Source of the DNA: Noviherbaspirillum sp. UKPF54
Lineage (GTDB): Bacteria > Pseudomonadota > Gammaproteobacteria > Burkholderiales > Burkholderiaceae_D
DNA length: 64,000 nucleotides
Direction: 5' to 3'
Assembly (NCBI RefSeq): GCF_007874125.1
Contig: NZ_CP040128.1
Location: 4,216,001 to 4,280,000, forward strand
The position numbers and the translations under genes are program-made. The notes beneath the pieces were generated by a model, which saw nothing but the letters and a program-made list of their open reading frames with translations, did no database searches and was not told where the DNA came from. This document shows positions 7,043 through 14,685 of this stretch, piece by piece (position 1 is the first letter of the stretch; every line of letters starts with the position of its first letter).

Positions 7043-8566
7043 ATGGCAACCATTCAGCAATCGATCGATATCCGTGTCCCGATCCACGCGGTCTACAACC
7101 GGCTCGCCCGGTTCGAGGACTATCCGCAGTTTATGGATGAAGTCAAAGGCATCCGGCGGCTCGACGACACCCACCTGCACTGGACCACCATCATGGCGAA
7201 CCGCCCGGTGGAGTGGGATGCCGAAATCACGGAGCAGGAAACCGACCGCTGCATCGCCTGGCACAACACCAGCGGCCCGACCGGCGACGGCAGGGTAGAG
7301 CTGCAGGCTGTCGGACAGGATGCCGCGCGCGTCACCTTTACGCTGCATAGCGAGCCGGAGCAAGTGCCCGGTTCGCTGGCCGGCAACAGCGAACAGGCGC
7401 TGGCGCTGCAGCTCAAGCTGGACATGGCGCGTCTGAAGGATTTCATCGAAGCGCAGGAATCGCCCGCCGTCATGCCTGCCATGCCGAGCCGCGCAAGCGG
7501 GCTCAGTGCGGGGCAGCGGGAAGGCGTGGCCGAATCGACGCCGGGCGAGCGCGGCAGGCCGCGCAACGCACCCGTGCCGACGTCGAGCTATGCGGCCGGC
7601 TCGGAAGGCTTCAGCGGCGAGGAAGAGCCCGGGCAGCCGGTGGCATCATCCGTGCGCGCGGCGGCCGGGCAGCGCAACGACCCGGCGTCCGCCGCGCAAA
7701 CCATGCAGCAAAAGGAGATTGTCATGCAGAGAATTTCGGAAGTGATGACGCGCGACATCCGTTTCGTGTCGCCGCAGGAGAGCCTGCAACGCGCCGCGCA
7801 ACTGATGGATGAATTGAACGTCGGGGCGCTGCCAGTATGCGACGGCGAGCGGCTGGTCGGCATGGTGACCGACCGCGACATCACCGTGCGGGCGACCGCT
7901 GCAGGCAGGGCGCCCGGCGACACCCATGTCGACGAAGTGATGAGCACCGATGTGCGTTGGTGCTTCGAGGATCAGCCGCTGGATGATGTGATGCGGCAAA
8001 TGGCCGACACGCAGATCCGCCGCGTGCCGGTGGTATCGCACGACGATGAACACAAGCTGGTCGGCATCGTGTCGCTGGGCGACGTGGTGACCAAGGCTGG
8101 CGGGCGCGGGCAGAAGCAGGAGGCGCAGCAGACCATGGAAAAAATTTCCACACCTTCGGAGCCCGACCGCGCGCAGCGGCAACCGGCGAAAGCGGCAGCG
8201 AATGCAACGCCCGCAACATCTACCACATTGAAATCGCGCATCTCCAGTGCCACCGGCTCCGATACCGGGACTGCCACCGGGTTGGCCGGCTCCGACATGC
8301 TCGACACTGGCGGCAACGAGGCGAGTGCGGAAATCGGCAGCCCGATGGCGACTGACATGGCAACCGATACCGGAGCCACAGGCGCGACCGGCACCGCCGG
8401 AGGCAGGCAAGCTGCGCGGGAAGCCGGCGGTCCGCAGCCGGGAACGGCGGGGACCGGCAATAACGCGCTCGGTTCGGCCGGCAGGGCGGGAACCGTATCC
8501 AATGTCGCTGCGCCGACTGACAGCGCGGGACGCGCGAGCGGCAAGGGATCAAAGAGCCAGAAGTAA
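7043..8566 (+). CDS. SRPBCC (cyclase/dehydrase-like) domain fused to a CBS-pair domain
   Basis: A 507-residue cytosolic protein in three parts. Residues 1-145 form a SRPBCC/polyketide-cyclase-like ligand-binding domain (IDIRVPIHAVYNRLARFEDY, HWTTIMANRPVEWDAEI). Residues 145-225 are a Pro/Ser/Ala-rich linker. Residues 228-350 are a complete CBS pair (VMTRDI, DELNVGALPV, LVGMVTDRDITVRA, RRVPVV, LVGIVSLGDVV) of the kind that binds adenine nucleotides. The tail (350-507) is Ala/Thr/Gly low complexity. A ribosome site (AAAAGGAG) and ATG lie exactly at residue 228, so a separate CBS protein may also be made. The start has GAGGAG upstream. The neighbourhood resembles low-oxygen/stress loci of Burkholderiales. 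Confidence 0.8.
   Translation: MATIQQSIDIRVPIHAVYNRLARFEDYPQFMDEVKGIRRLDDTHLHWTTIMANRPVEWDAEITEQETDRCIAWHNTSGPTGDGRVELQAVGQDAARVTFTLHSEPEQVPGSLAGNSEQALALQLKLDMARLKDFIEAQESPAVMPAMPSRASGLSAGQREGVAESTPGERGRPRNAPVPTSSYAAGSEGFSGEEEPGQPVASSVRAAAGQRNDPASAAQTMQQKEIVMQRISEVMTRDIRFVSPQESLQRAAQLMDELNVGALPVCDGERLVGMVTDRDITVRATAAGRAPGDTHVDEVMSTDVRWCFEDQPLDDVMRQMADTQIRRVPVVSHDDEHKLVGIVSLGDVVTKAGGRGQKQEAQQTMEKISTPSEPDRAQRQPAKAAANATPATSTTLKSRISSATGSDTGTATGLAGSDMLDTGGNEASAEIGSPMATDMATDTGATGATGTAGGRQAAREAGGPQPGTAGTGNNALGSAGRAGTVSNVAAPTDSAGRASGKGSKSQK
7711..7726 (+). promoter_or_regulatory. Internal ribosome binding site and ATG inside the SRPBCC-CBS gene
   Basis: AAAGGAG followed seven bases later by an in-frame ATG (7724) at the exact start of the CBS pair (MQRISEVMTRDI). 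Free-standing CBS proteins of this family begin the same way. It could yield a 280-residue second product or be a relic of the fusion of two genes. Confidence 0.5.
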
Positions 8567-8911
8567 CATGACAAGCGTTCCTGCCACGGGAGCGCCTCGT
8601 GCATGATCTGCGGCGCCTGGACGACGGGCGCCGTAGCCAATCCCACAATTGATGTCTTGGCAGGCCACGCAGCGGCTTCGCCTCAGGCACAGCATTTTTC
8701 TTGTAACACGTCCGCCGATATTTCCCTCCGATTTTCGCTTCCAGGAAACTTCCTGTAAGCAATCTTGTCTTTCCCACGGTTAATTTGTTCCGCAGTTTTG
8801 CAATTTGATACCGGCCTCCGGTGGCCATCATGCGCCATGGCGCAGAAGGGGATACCGGATCGGGCCAAGGCGTCAGGACTGCGGGTTTCTCCATCGTTTT
8901 TGAAATTTGAC
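8567..8911. other. Spacer before the SGNH lipoprotein gene
   Basis: This 345-bp gap holds no supported gene. A CGGCGCC/GGCGCCG hairpin without a U run lies near 8620-8640. A short palindrome, CAGGAA-AC-TTCCTG, lies at 8742-8755 and could be an operator. No clear promoter or ribosome site for the downstream gene could be assigned. Confidence 0.4.
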
Positions 8912-9784
8912 ATGAAACTATCCACACTCCTCGCCGTCGTTCCGTTCCTGCTCGCCGCCTGCGGCGGCGGAGGCAGCAGCCCAGAGCAGGCCAGCGCGAC
9001 GCAGCCGGCCGCCACGGCCATGTCTGCGGAGCCGAGCGCCCCGGCTCCTGCGCAAGCCGCTGCCACGTCTACGGACGCCAGTCAGAGCACAGCGACGCAA
9101 ACCGCGTCCGCGCAGCCTGCGACGTCGAGCACGTCTACGCAAACCACCCCGACACCGGCGGCCACCGCCACTCCGTCCACGCCGACCACGACCAATCCAA
9201 CGCCCGCATCGGGCGCGCCGGTGCTGGTCGAGTACTACGGCGATTCAATCATCTGGGGATGGCTGCCGAACAATGACTGGGTGCGCGTCGACCAGCCGGA
9301 ACCGGCCGTGGTCGGTGCCGACACCGGCCTGAACGTGCAAAACATGGGCAGCCCGGGCCGCCTGGCCGAAAACGCGCTCGCCGGCGACAGCGTCTATCCG
9401 GCCTGGGACCAGCAGATGGCCAACTCCAAGGCGACCCATGTGGTGATCGAATATCACTCGCACGACACCGTGGCCGACACCACCGCACGCGTGCGCAAGC
9501 TGATCCAGATCGCCAAGGCCAGCGGCAAGAAAGTCATCGTCGAGACGATCGGGCCGGGCAACCACTCCGGCAACCTGAGCTGGGAACAGATTTCGCAGGC
9601 CCAGCGCGACGCGGCGACCGCCGAGAACGTGCCGGTGATCGACCAGTCGGCTTATTTGAAAGACTACCTGGCAAGCAGCGGCAAGACGGTGTGGGATATC
9701 TGCGCCGACGGCCTGCATCCCAATCCGGACATCTACGTGATGAAAGGGCATTACTCGGCCAAGCAGCTCACCCTGCTGAAGTAA
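8912..9784 (+). CDS. SGNH/GDSL-family hydrolase lipoprotein
   Basis: A 290-residue secreted lipoprotein. The signal peptide ends in the lipobox LLAAC (Cys17) followed by four Gly. A long Ala/Thr/Pro/Ser-rich spacer (about 20-100) holds the catalytic domain away from the membrane. The hydrolase part has block I YYGDSI (nucleophilic Ser near residue 111) and the terminal block V DGLHPN with the Asp-His pair (about 265-269). It is likely an esterase, lipase or acetyl-esterase acting on cell-surface or extracellular polymers. The start is set by the signal peptide, since in-frame upstream codons encode no export signal. An intrinsic terminator follows directly. Confidence 0.8.
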   Translation: MKLSTLLAVVPFLLAACGGGGSSPEQASATQPAATAMSAEPSAPAPAQAAATSTDASQSTATQTASAQPATSSTSTQTTPTPAATATPSTPTTTNPTPASGAPVLVEYYGDSIIWGWLPNNDWVRVDQPEPAVVGADTGLNVQNMGSPGRLAENALAGDSVYPAWDQQMANSKATHVVIEYHSHDTVADTTARVRKLIQIAKASGKKVIVETIGPGNHSGNLSWEQISQAQRDAATAENVPVIDQSAYLKDYLASSGKTVWDICADGLHPNPDIYVMKGHYSAKQLTLLK

Positions 9785-9801
9785 TCGCATGTGCCAATGC
9801 A

Positions 9802-9834
9802 AACGGCCCGCAGTGATGCGGGCCGTTTGTTTTT
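9802..9834 (+). terminator. Rho-independent terminator of the SGNH gene
   Basis: The 11-bp perfect stem AACGGCCCGCA/TGCGGGCCGTT has a GTGA loop and is followed by TTTGTTTTT, 17 bp after the stop codon. Confidence 0.9.
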
Positions 9835-9852
9835 GCGCTAGCAGGACCAATG

Positions 9853-9892
9853 AAAAAAACCGGCTGGAGGGCAGTACGCCCGGCAGCCGGTT
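9853..9892 (-). terminator. Rho-independent terminator, minus strand
   Basis: The 9-bp stem AACCGGCTG/CAGCCGGTT (9858-9866 with 9884-9892) is followed on the minus strand by a U run of seven. It ends the small gene at 9917-10117 and lies tail to tail with the SGNH terminator. Confidence 0.85.
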
Positions 9893-9916
9893 CTTCAGGA
9901 GGGGATTACCCGCTGA

Positions 9917-10117
9917 TCAATGCGCCCCTTTGGCATGATCGATGGAAGAGTCGGGGAACTTGGCCAGTCGTTGCTGCAGGCCGGCCGCTACCCGGTCCAG
10001 CACGCGCAGCCGCGAATGCGCCGTATAGTCTTCCAGCAGCTTCGCCTGGGTTGCTTCCTTCAATACCGATATCTCGGCGCGTACTTTATTGAGTCGCCAC
10101 TCGTAGTACCACTTCAT
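9917..10117 (-). CDS. Small hypothetical protein (66 aa), helical
   Basis: A 66-residue charged, mostly helical protein beginning MKWYYEWRLNKVRAEI, with no signal peptide or membrane segment. The long amphipathic stretch (about 5-55) could form a coiled coil. I do not recognise the family. Support for a real gene comes from a ribosome site GAGG seven bases before the ATG and from its own intrinsic terminator 25 bp after the stop. An in-frame upstream start at 10144 lacks such a site. It is monocistronic between the SGNH lipoprotein and plsB. Confidence 0.6.
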   Translation of the reverse strand: MKWYYEWRLNKVRAEISVLKEATQAKLLEDYTAHSRLRVLDRVAAGLQQRLAKFPDSSIDHAKGAH

Positions 10118-10283
10118 CACAATCCTCACCTGTCCTCGTAACAAAAACCATACATAGCCTTACATTGGCTATAGACCAACAGGCGGGAAAATTTGTTCCG
10201 TGAGGAAAATAAATTTCGGTGACGACTAAGATGGGATTTGTAACGGTTGTTGCTTTCAACAGGTCGATGAGGTATCTGCCAAT

Positions 10284-12815
10284 TCAGGCCGCTTCCCGGG
10301 GCGCGCCGTCCGGCGCGTCCGTTTCGGCGTCGGTGTGCGCCATGTGCAGGATCGCCTGCCGCACGTCGGCCGGCAGCACGAAGCGCGCTTCGCCCGATGC
10401 CTTCTGCAGCGCCTCGCCGAAATGCAGCCTGCCATCGCCGCGCAGCTCGGCGCGGCCGTTCCTGGTGAGCGTGTCGATGAAGATGCGGAAGATCGTTTTG
10501 TCGAAAAATTCGGGCGCGTTGAACTCGCGCAGCAGCGACAGGCGCTGCGCCTGCAGGTGGCACAGCGCTTCCAACTCGGTTGGCGTGATTACGCCCGAGC
10601 CCTTCCGGTGCAGGGTGGCGAGCGTGATGAAGTAGCGGATCAGGGTCGGGCGCAGCGCCTGGCCCAGGAGCGCCAGCTGCGCATATTCGTCGCTGCGGAT
10701 GTCGGGTGCCGCGTACATGTCGTCGCGCTCGCTCCGGGCAAGCCATCCCATGCCGGACAGCGCGTGCAGGCAGCCTTCGAGCGCGGCGTCGAGCTCGTCG
10801 TCGTTCCAGCGCAGGCACAGCTCGGCGCGCAGGAACGGGTATACCGCGTGCGCCAGCCGCAGCAGGTGCCTGTGGTTCAGGCTGCGGTTTTGCGTCAGCA
10901 GGCAGGCGGCCAGCGCCGGCAGCGCATACAGGTGCAGGATGTTGTTGCGCATGTAGGTCGCCAGCACCGCATCGTCCTGCGTGAAGTACAGCACGTCGCC
11001 CAGCGCGTGCGGCTGGCGTTGCAGCAGCTTGAGCTTTTCGCAATAGGCGATGATGTCCGCGCCCGACAGCGCGGTGACCTGTACCCTTCCGGCGTAGGGC
11101 GCGTCGTGCGCCAGCCTGCGATAGGCGTCGAGCTGGCGCGCCAGCTGCTGCTCGTCGAGCGCGTGGCGCGGCGTGGCCAACAGCACCAGGCTGACCAGGT
11201 TGACCGGATCGGCCACCGCCGCGGTATTGATCCCGCTGGCGATGCGCGCCTTCAGTTGCTCGATGCCGGCGGCCAGCCAGGCCGGGCGCGCGTCTTCCGC
11301 CACTTCCTCGTTGCGCCATTCCGCATGCTCGGCCGTCAGCACGTCGGCCAGCCTGATCGGTTCGCCGAAATTCACATGCACCTTGCCGAAGTTCTTTTTC
11401 AGCTCGCGCAGCGAAGCCAGCAGGTCGAACAGCGATTCCTTCTTTTTCGGCCGTCCCAGCAGCTCGCCGACATAGGTGCGGCCCTCGAACAGCTTTTCAT
11501 AGCCGACATACACCGGCAGGAACGCGATCGGACGGGCTGCGCCAGGTCGCGACGAGTCGCGCAGGAAGCTCTGCACCGTCATCGACAGCATGCCGCCCAT
11601 TGGCGGCAAGAGTCGCCCGGTGCGGCTTCTGCCGCCCTCGACGAAATACTCGATCGGATAGCCCTTGGCGATCATCATGTGCAGGTATTCGTTCAGGACC
11701 GCCGCATACAGCCTGTTGCCCTTGAACGAACGGCGCAGGAAGAACGCGCCGCCGCGCCGCAAAAAGCCGCCCAACAGCGGCAGGTTCAGGTTCACGCCGG
11801 CGGCGATGTGCGGCACCATCAGGCCGTGGTTGAACACCACGTACGACAGCAGCAGGTAATCGATATGGCTGCGGTGGCAGGGCACGTAGATGATTTCATG
11901 GTCGAGCGCGATGTTGACGACGGTGTCGAAGTTGCAGACCTCGACTCCGTCGTAAAGCCGCGTCCACAGCCACGTCAGGAAGCGCCGGAAGATCAGGATC
12001 ACCGGGTAGGAATAGTCGGACGCGATTTCCCACGCATAGCCGCGCGCCTCTTGCTGCGCGCGCCGCAGCGCGGTCGGGCCGCCGCCGTTGTCCTGCGCCA
12101 GCGCGTCGATGGCGGCGCGCACGCGCGGCGCTTCCAGCAAGCCGTCGAGCTGGGTGCGGCGGTGCGACAGGTCGGGGCCGATGGCGATTTCGCGCTGGTG
12201 GCGAAAATGCGCGCGCAGTACGCGCGCCAGCTTGCGCAGCGTGACTGCGCGGTCCCGGTCTTCATCGGCGATCGCGCGCAGCGATAGCGGCGCCGAAAAG
12301 CGCACGAGAGTGTTGCGCCCGTGCAGCAGCACCGTGAACAGCCGCCTGAACGCGCGCTGCCGGCCCCAGCTCTCGGCGAAGATCAGCTTCCAGATCGAGT
12401 GCTCCTTGTCCGGCGCGCGGCCCCACAGGATCGATACCGGCACGATCTGCACGTCGAACGCCGGATCGCTATGGGCGGCCGCCACCAGCCGGCGCATCAG
12501 GCTGGAATAGGCCGGCGTTCTCGCTGCAAACAGCCACGGACGCGGGCGCGACAGGAAGAAGAACGAGCGCGAATCGCGCACGCGGCCCGCCGCCAGCGGT
12601 TTCAATGCGGGCGGCAGGCCGGCGGCCTCGGTCTCGCGCGACAGCACCAGGAGGTTCGACAGGAAGCGGCGCTGCAGCACGTACACGACCGGCTTGGCGG
12701 GATCGAGTTCGAGCGCCGCCGGCTCTTGCGGCAGGACGTGCGTGCGGACCCAGAAATAGAGCAGCTTGCGCGCTGCGTGCAGGAGCGGGCGGTCGATGCC
12801 GAGGATGTTAAACAT
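10284..12815 (-). CDS. plsB: Glycerol-3-phosphate 1-O-acyltransferase
   Basis: An 843-residue membrane-associated enzyme that transfers an acyl chain from acyl-CoA or acyl-ACP to sn-glycerol-3-phosphate, the first step of phospholipid synthesis. The four acyltransferase blocks are present: the catalytic His-x4-Asp in CHRSHIDYLLL (about residue 315), FFLRRSFKGN, the substrate-binding EGGRSRTGR (about 390) and FLPVYVGYEKLFEG. Length matches the enterobacterial-type PlsB (about 800-850). It has its own start, with the next gene (SDR at 12958) upstream on the same strand at 142 bp. A 650-residue open frame on the opposite strand is a shadow caused by GC bias. Confidence 0.95.
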   Translation of the reverse strand: MFNILGIDRPLLHAARKLLYFWVRTHVLPQEPAALELDPAKPVVYVLQRRFLSNLLVLSRETEAAGLPPALKPLAAGRVRDSRSFFFLSRPRPWLFAARTPAYSSLMRRLVAAAHSDPAFDVQIVPVSILWGRAPDKEHSIWKLIFAESWGRQRAFRRLFTVLLHGRNTLVRFSAPLSLRAIADEDRDRAVTLRKLARVLRAHFRHQREIAIGPDLSHRRTQLDGLLEAPRVRAAIDALAQDNGGGPTALRRAQQEARGYAWEIASDYSYPVILIFRRFLTWLWTRLYDGVEVCNFDTVVNIALDHEIIYVPCHRSHIDYLLLSYVVFNHGLMVPHIAAGVNLNLPLLGGFLRRGGAFFLRRSFKGNRLYAAVLNEYLHMMIAKGYPIEYFVEGGRSRTGRLLPPMGGMLSMTVQSFLRDSSRPGAARPIAFLPVYVGYEKLFEGRTYVGELLGRPKKKESLFDLLASLRELKKNFGKVHVNFGEPIRLADVLTAEHAEWRNEEVAEDARPAWLAAGIEQLKARIASGINTAAVADPVNLVSLVLLATPRHALDEQQLARQLDAYRRLAHDAPYAGRVQVTALSGADIIAYCEKLKLLQRQPHALGDVLYFTQDDAVLATYMRNNILHLYALPALAACLLTQNRSLNHRHLLRLAHAVYPFLRAELCLRWNDDELDAALEGCLHALSGMGWLARSERDDMYAAPDIRSDEYAQLALLGQALRPTLIRYFITLATLHRKGSGVITPTELEALCHLQAQRLSLLREFNAPEFFDKTIFRIFIDTLTRNGRAELRGDGRLHFGEALQKASGEARFVLPADVRQAILHMAHTDAETDAPDGAPREAA

Positions 12816-12957
12816 TCCGTTCGGGCAAGTTTTGGGCCTTCATTCTAGCTTGTTTGAATGCGCGCAACGGCGAAACGGGCCCGCCGGCAGTAGAGCAAAG
12901 CCTCTGGAAAATCGGTGCGGCAAGCCCGCGCCGGCCGCGCCGGACCGGCGATGGCGG

Positions 12958-13710
12958 CTATTGCGCCAAGTAGCCGCCATCGATCGGATAGTACGAACCG
13001 GTCACGAACGAGGCTTTGTCCGACGACAGCCACAGCGCCAGCTCCGCCACTTCGGCCGCGTCGCCGATGCGCCCCATCGGGTGCAGCGCGGCCAGTCCGT
13101 TGAGCATGTCGTCGGACAGGTTGTCCAGCAGCGGGGTGCGGATGAAGCCCGGTCCGATGGCATTGATGCGGATTTTCTGTTGCGCGTATTCGAGCGCGGC
13201 CGTGCGTGTCAGGCCGATCACGCCGTGCTTGGCCGCGACATAGGGCGCGTGTTCGCGAAAACCCACCTGCGCCAGGATCGACGCCATGTTCACGATCGCG
13301 CCGCCGCCCGACTTGAGCATGGCGGGAATCTGGTAGCGCATGCCGTAAAACACGCCGGACAGATTGATCGCGACGACCTTGTCCCAGTCCTCGGGGCGGG
13401 CCTCGCCCACCGGAGCGGCCGCGCCGCCCACGCCGGCATTGTTGCACGCCACATGCAGCGCCCCGAAGGCGCCCAGTGTGGCCTCGACCAGCGCGGCATT
13501 GTCGGCGGCGCGGGAAGCATCGGCTTTCTGGAAGATCGCCTCGCCGCCGGTGAGGACGATCTGTTCGACGGTTTGCCGGCCCGGCCCGTCATTGATGTCG
13601 CAGACCATCACCTTCGCGCCCGAGGCGGCGTACAGCAGCGCGATGGCGCGGCCGATGCCGGACCCGGCGCCAGTGACCAGCGCGACCTTGTGTTCAAGAA
13701 GCTTGCCCAT
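12958..13710 (-). CDS. Short-chain dehydrogenase/reductase
   Basis: A 250-residue classical SDR, probably cytosolic and NAD(P)-dependent. The cofactor loop is TGAGSGIGRA. CDIND after the second strand suggests NAD preference. NNAGVGG is the stabilising motif. The catalytic Ser lies in MASI, and Tyr-x3-Lys in YVAAKHG. The end DGGYLAQ is standard. The start at 13710 has an AGAAAGGG ribosome site. It overlaps the end of the upstream small zinc-motif gene by 17 bp, so translation is probably coupled. Its substrate cannot be told from sequence; 2-hydroxy- or 3-oxo-acyl reductase-like annotations are common for such sequences. Confidence 0.85.
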   Translation of the reverse strand: MGKLLEHKVALVTGAGSGIGRAIALLYAASGAKVMVCDINDGPGRQTVEQIVLTGGEAIFQKADASRAADNAALVEATLGAFGALHVACNNAGVGGAAAPVGEARPEDWDKVVAINLSGVFYGMRYQIPAMLKSGGGAIVNMASILAQVGFREHAPYVAAKHGVIGLTRTAALEYAQQKIRINAIGPGFIRTPLLDNLSDDMLNGLAALHPMGRIGDAAEVAELALWLSSDKASFVTGSYYPIDGGYLAQ

Positions 13711-13939
13711 GCTCGGACCCTTTCTCTGGTGGCCGGAATTCCTGTCCGGCCTGGTCAAAACGGATCGACGCCAGCCGCCATTCCCGGATGTCGTCATGCG
13801 GGCAGACGGCATTGGTGCCGGCATGGAAGAAGCACCAGTCTTTCCGGCTCCATCTCACCGCGCATTGCGTGCCATCCTTCAGGGTCGCGATGCACGGCTC
13901 GTCGTCGCGCAGGTGGGACAAGGCGCTATCGGCGCGCAT
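13694..13939 (-). CDS. Small protein with Cys-x9-Cys-x9-Cys-x2-His motif
   Basis: An 81-residue protein with the spaced residues C-IATLKDGTQ-C-AVRWSRKDW-C-FF-H, a pattern that could bind one zinc ion and that recalls small 'KxGtpCk...CrfHG' zinc knuckles. I do not know its function. A ribosome site GAAGG sits seven bases before the ATG at 13939. The stop lies inside the first codons of the downstream SDR, and the gene begins 25 bp after the stop of the SRAP gene. The three therefore look like one operon (SRAP, this protein, SDR). Codon use matches its neighbours. Confidence 0.55.
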   Translation of the reverse strand: MRADSALSHLRDDEPCIATLKDGTQCAVRWSRKDWCFFHAGTNAVCPHDDIREWRLASIRFDQAGQEFRPPEKGSEHGQAS

Positions 13940-13964
13940 CGCATGGCCTTCGGAATGATGGCCT

Positions 13965-14654
13965 TCAGAGCTCCGGCAGCGTCTCCTGCTGCGCTCCGCG
14001 GCCACTGCGGCTACCGGTGCGCGGCGCCGGATGCGCCACCAGCCGCTCTGCCGGATAGCGCTCGAAAAAGCGCGCCGCGTCCTGCGCCTCGCATGTCAGC
14101 CATGCGTCGTACTGGTCCGGGTGCAGGATCACGAGCATGCGCTTTTCGTCGCCGGGCTTGTGGAAATGCTGCATCAAGGGATGGCCGTCGGCATTGATCG
14201 TCAACATGGAAAACGACAGCAGCGCCAGCCCGTCCTTGTCCGCCGGCCGGGCTTCCCAGAGGCCGGCGATGCCGAGCGGCTCGCCATCGGCACCGGCGAT
14301 CTCGTAGCGCTCGGCCTTGCCCGATTCGTAGGACGGTTCGTAAAAGGAGGCGACCGGCACGATGCAGAATTGCCGGTGCTTGTAGGCGTGGCGAAACGTC
14401 GGCTTGCCGGCCACCGTTTCGGTGCGGGCATTGTAGGTCTGGCGCGCCAGCTTCAGATCGGCCCAGTGCGGCACCATGCCGAACATGCCGAGCGCGCAGG
14501 CACGGTCGCCGGCGACGGCATCGGCGCGCGGCAGGCGGATCAGCGGCGCCATGGATGCCGGAAACGCTTCAGCCTGGTATTCCGAATCCGGCGGCGCCAC
14601 GCCGAAATGCTGTTGCAGCTGGTCGCGCGTGGAAGGACGGTAATTGGCGCACAT
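13965..14654 (-). CDS. SOS response-associated peptidase (SRAP/YedK/HMCES family)
   Basis: A 229-residue protein that forms a thiazolidine crosslink with abasic sites in single-stranded DNA and so shields them. Cys2 (MCANYRP) is the nucleophile exposed after Met removal. The conserved NARTET (about 73-78), the Glu in SFYEP (about 105) and the His in MQHFHKP (about 163) complete the active site. Length is usual for the family. It is the first gene of a likely three-gene unit on the minus strand and lies 31 bp after the stop of the HD-GYP gene upstream. No LexA box was recognised before it. Confidence 0.93.
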   Translation of the reverse strand: MCANYRPSTRDQLQQHFGVAPPDSEYQAEAFPASMAPLIRLPRADAVAGDRACALGMFGMVPHWADLKLARQTYNARTETVAGKPTFRHAYKHRQFCIVPVASFYEPSYESGKAERYEIAGADGEPLGIAGLWEARPADKDGLALLSFSMLTINADGHPLMQHFHKPGDEKRMLVILHPDQYDAWLTCEAQDAARFFERYPAERLVAHPAPRTGSRSGRGAQQETLPEL

Positions 14655-14685
14655 GGCAAGGTCCGGGAAGTTGGTCAGCCGATAG

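Noticed and set aside
10335..12287. 650-residue open frame on the plus strand opposite plsB
   Set aside because: It mirrors the plsB gene exactly, is Arg/Gln/Ala biased with no motif, and arises from the high-GC third-codon bias of the real gene.
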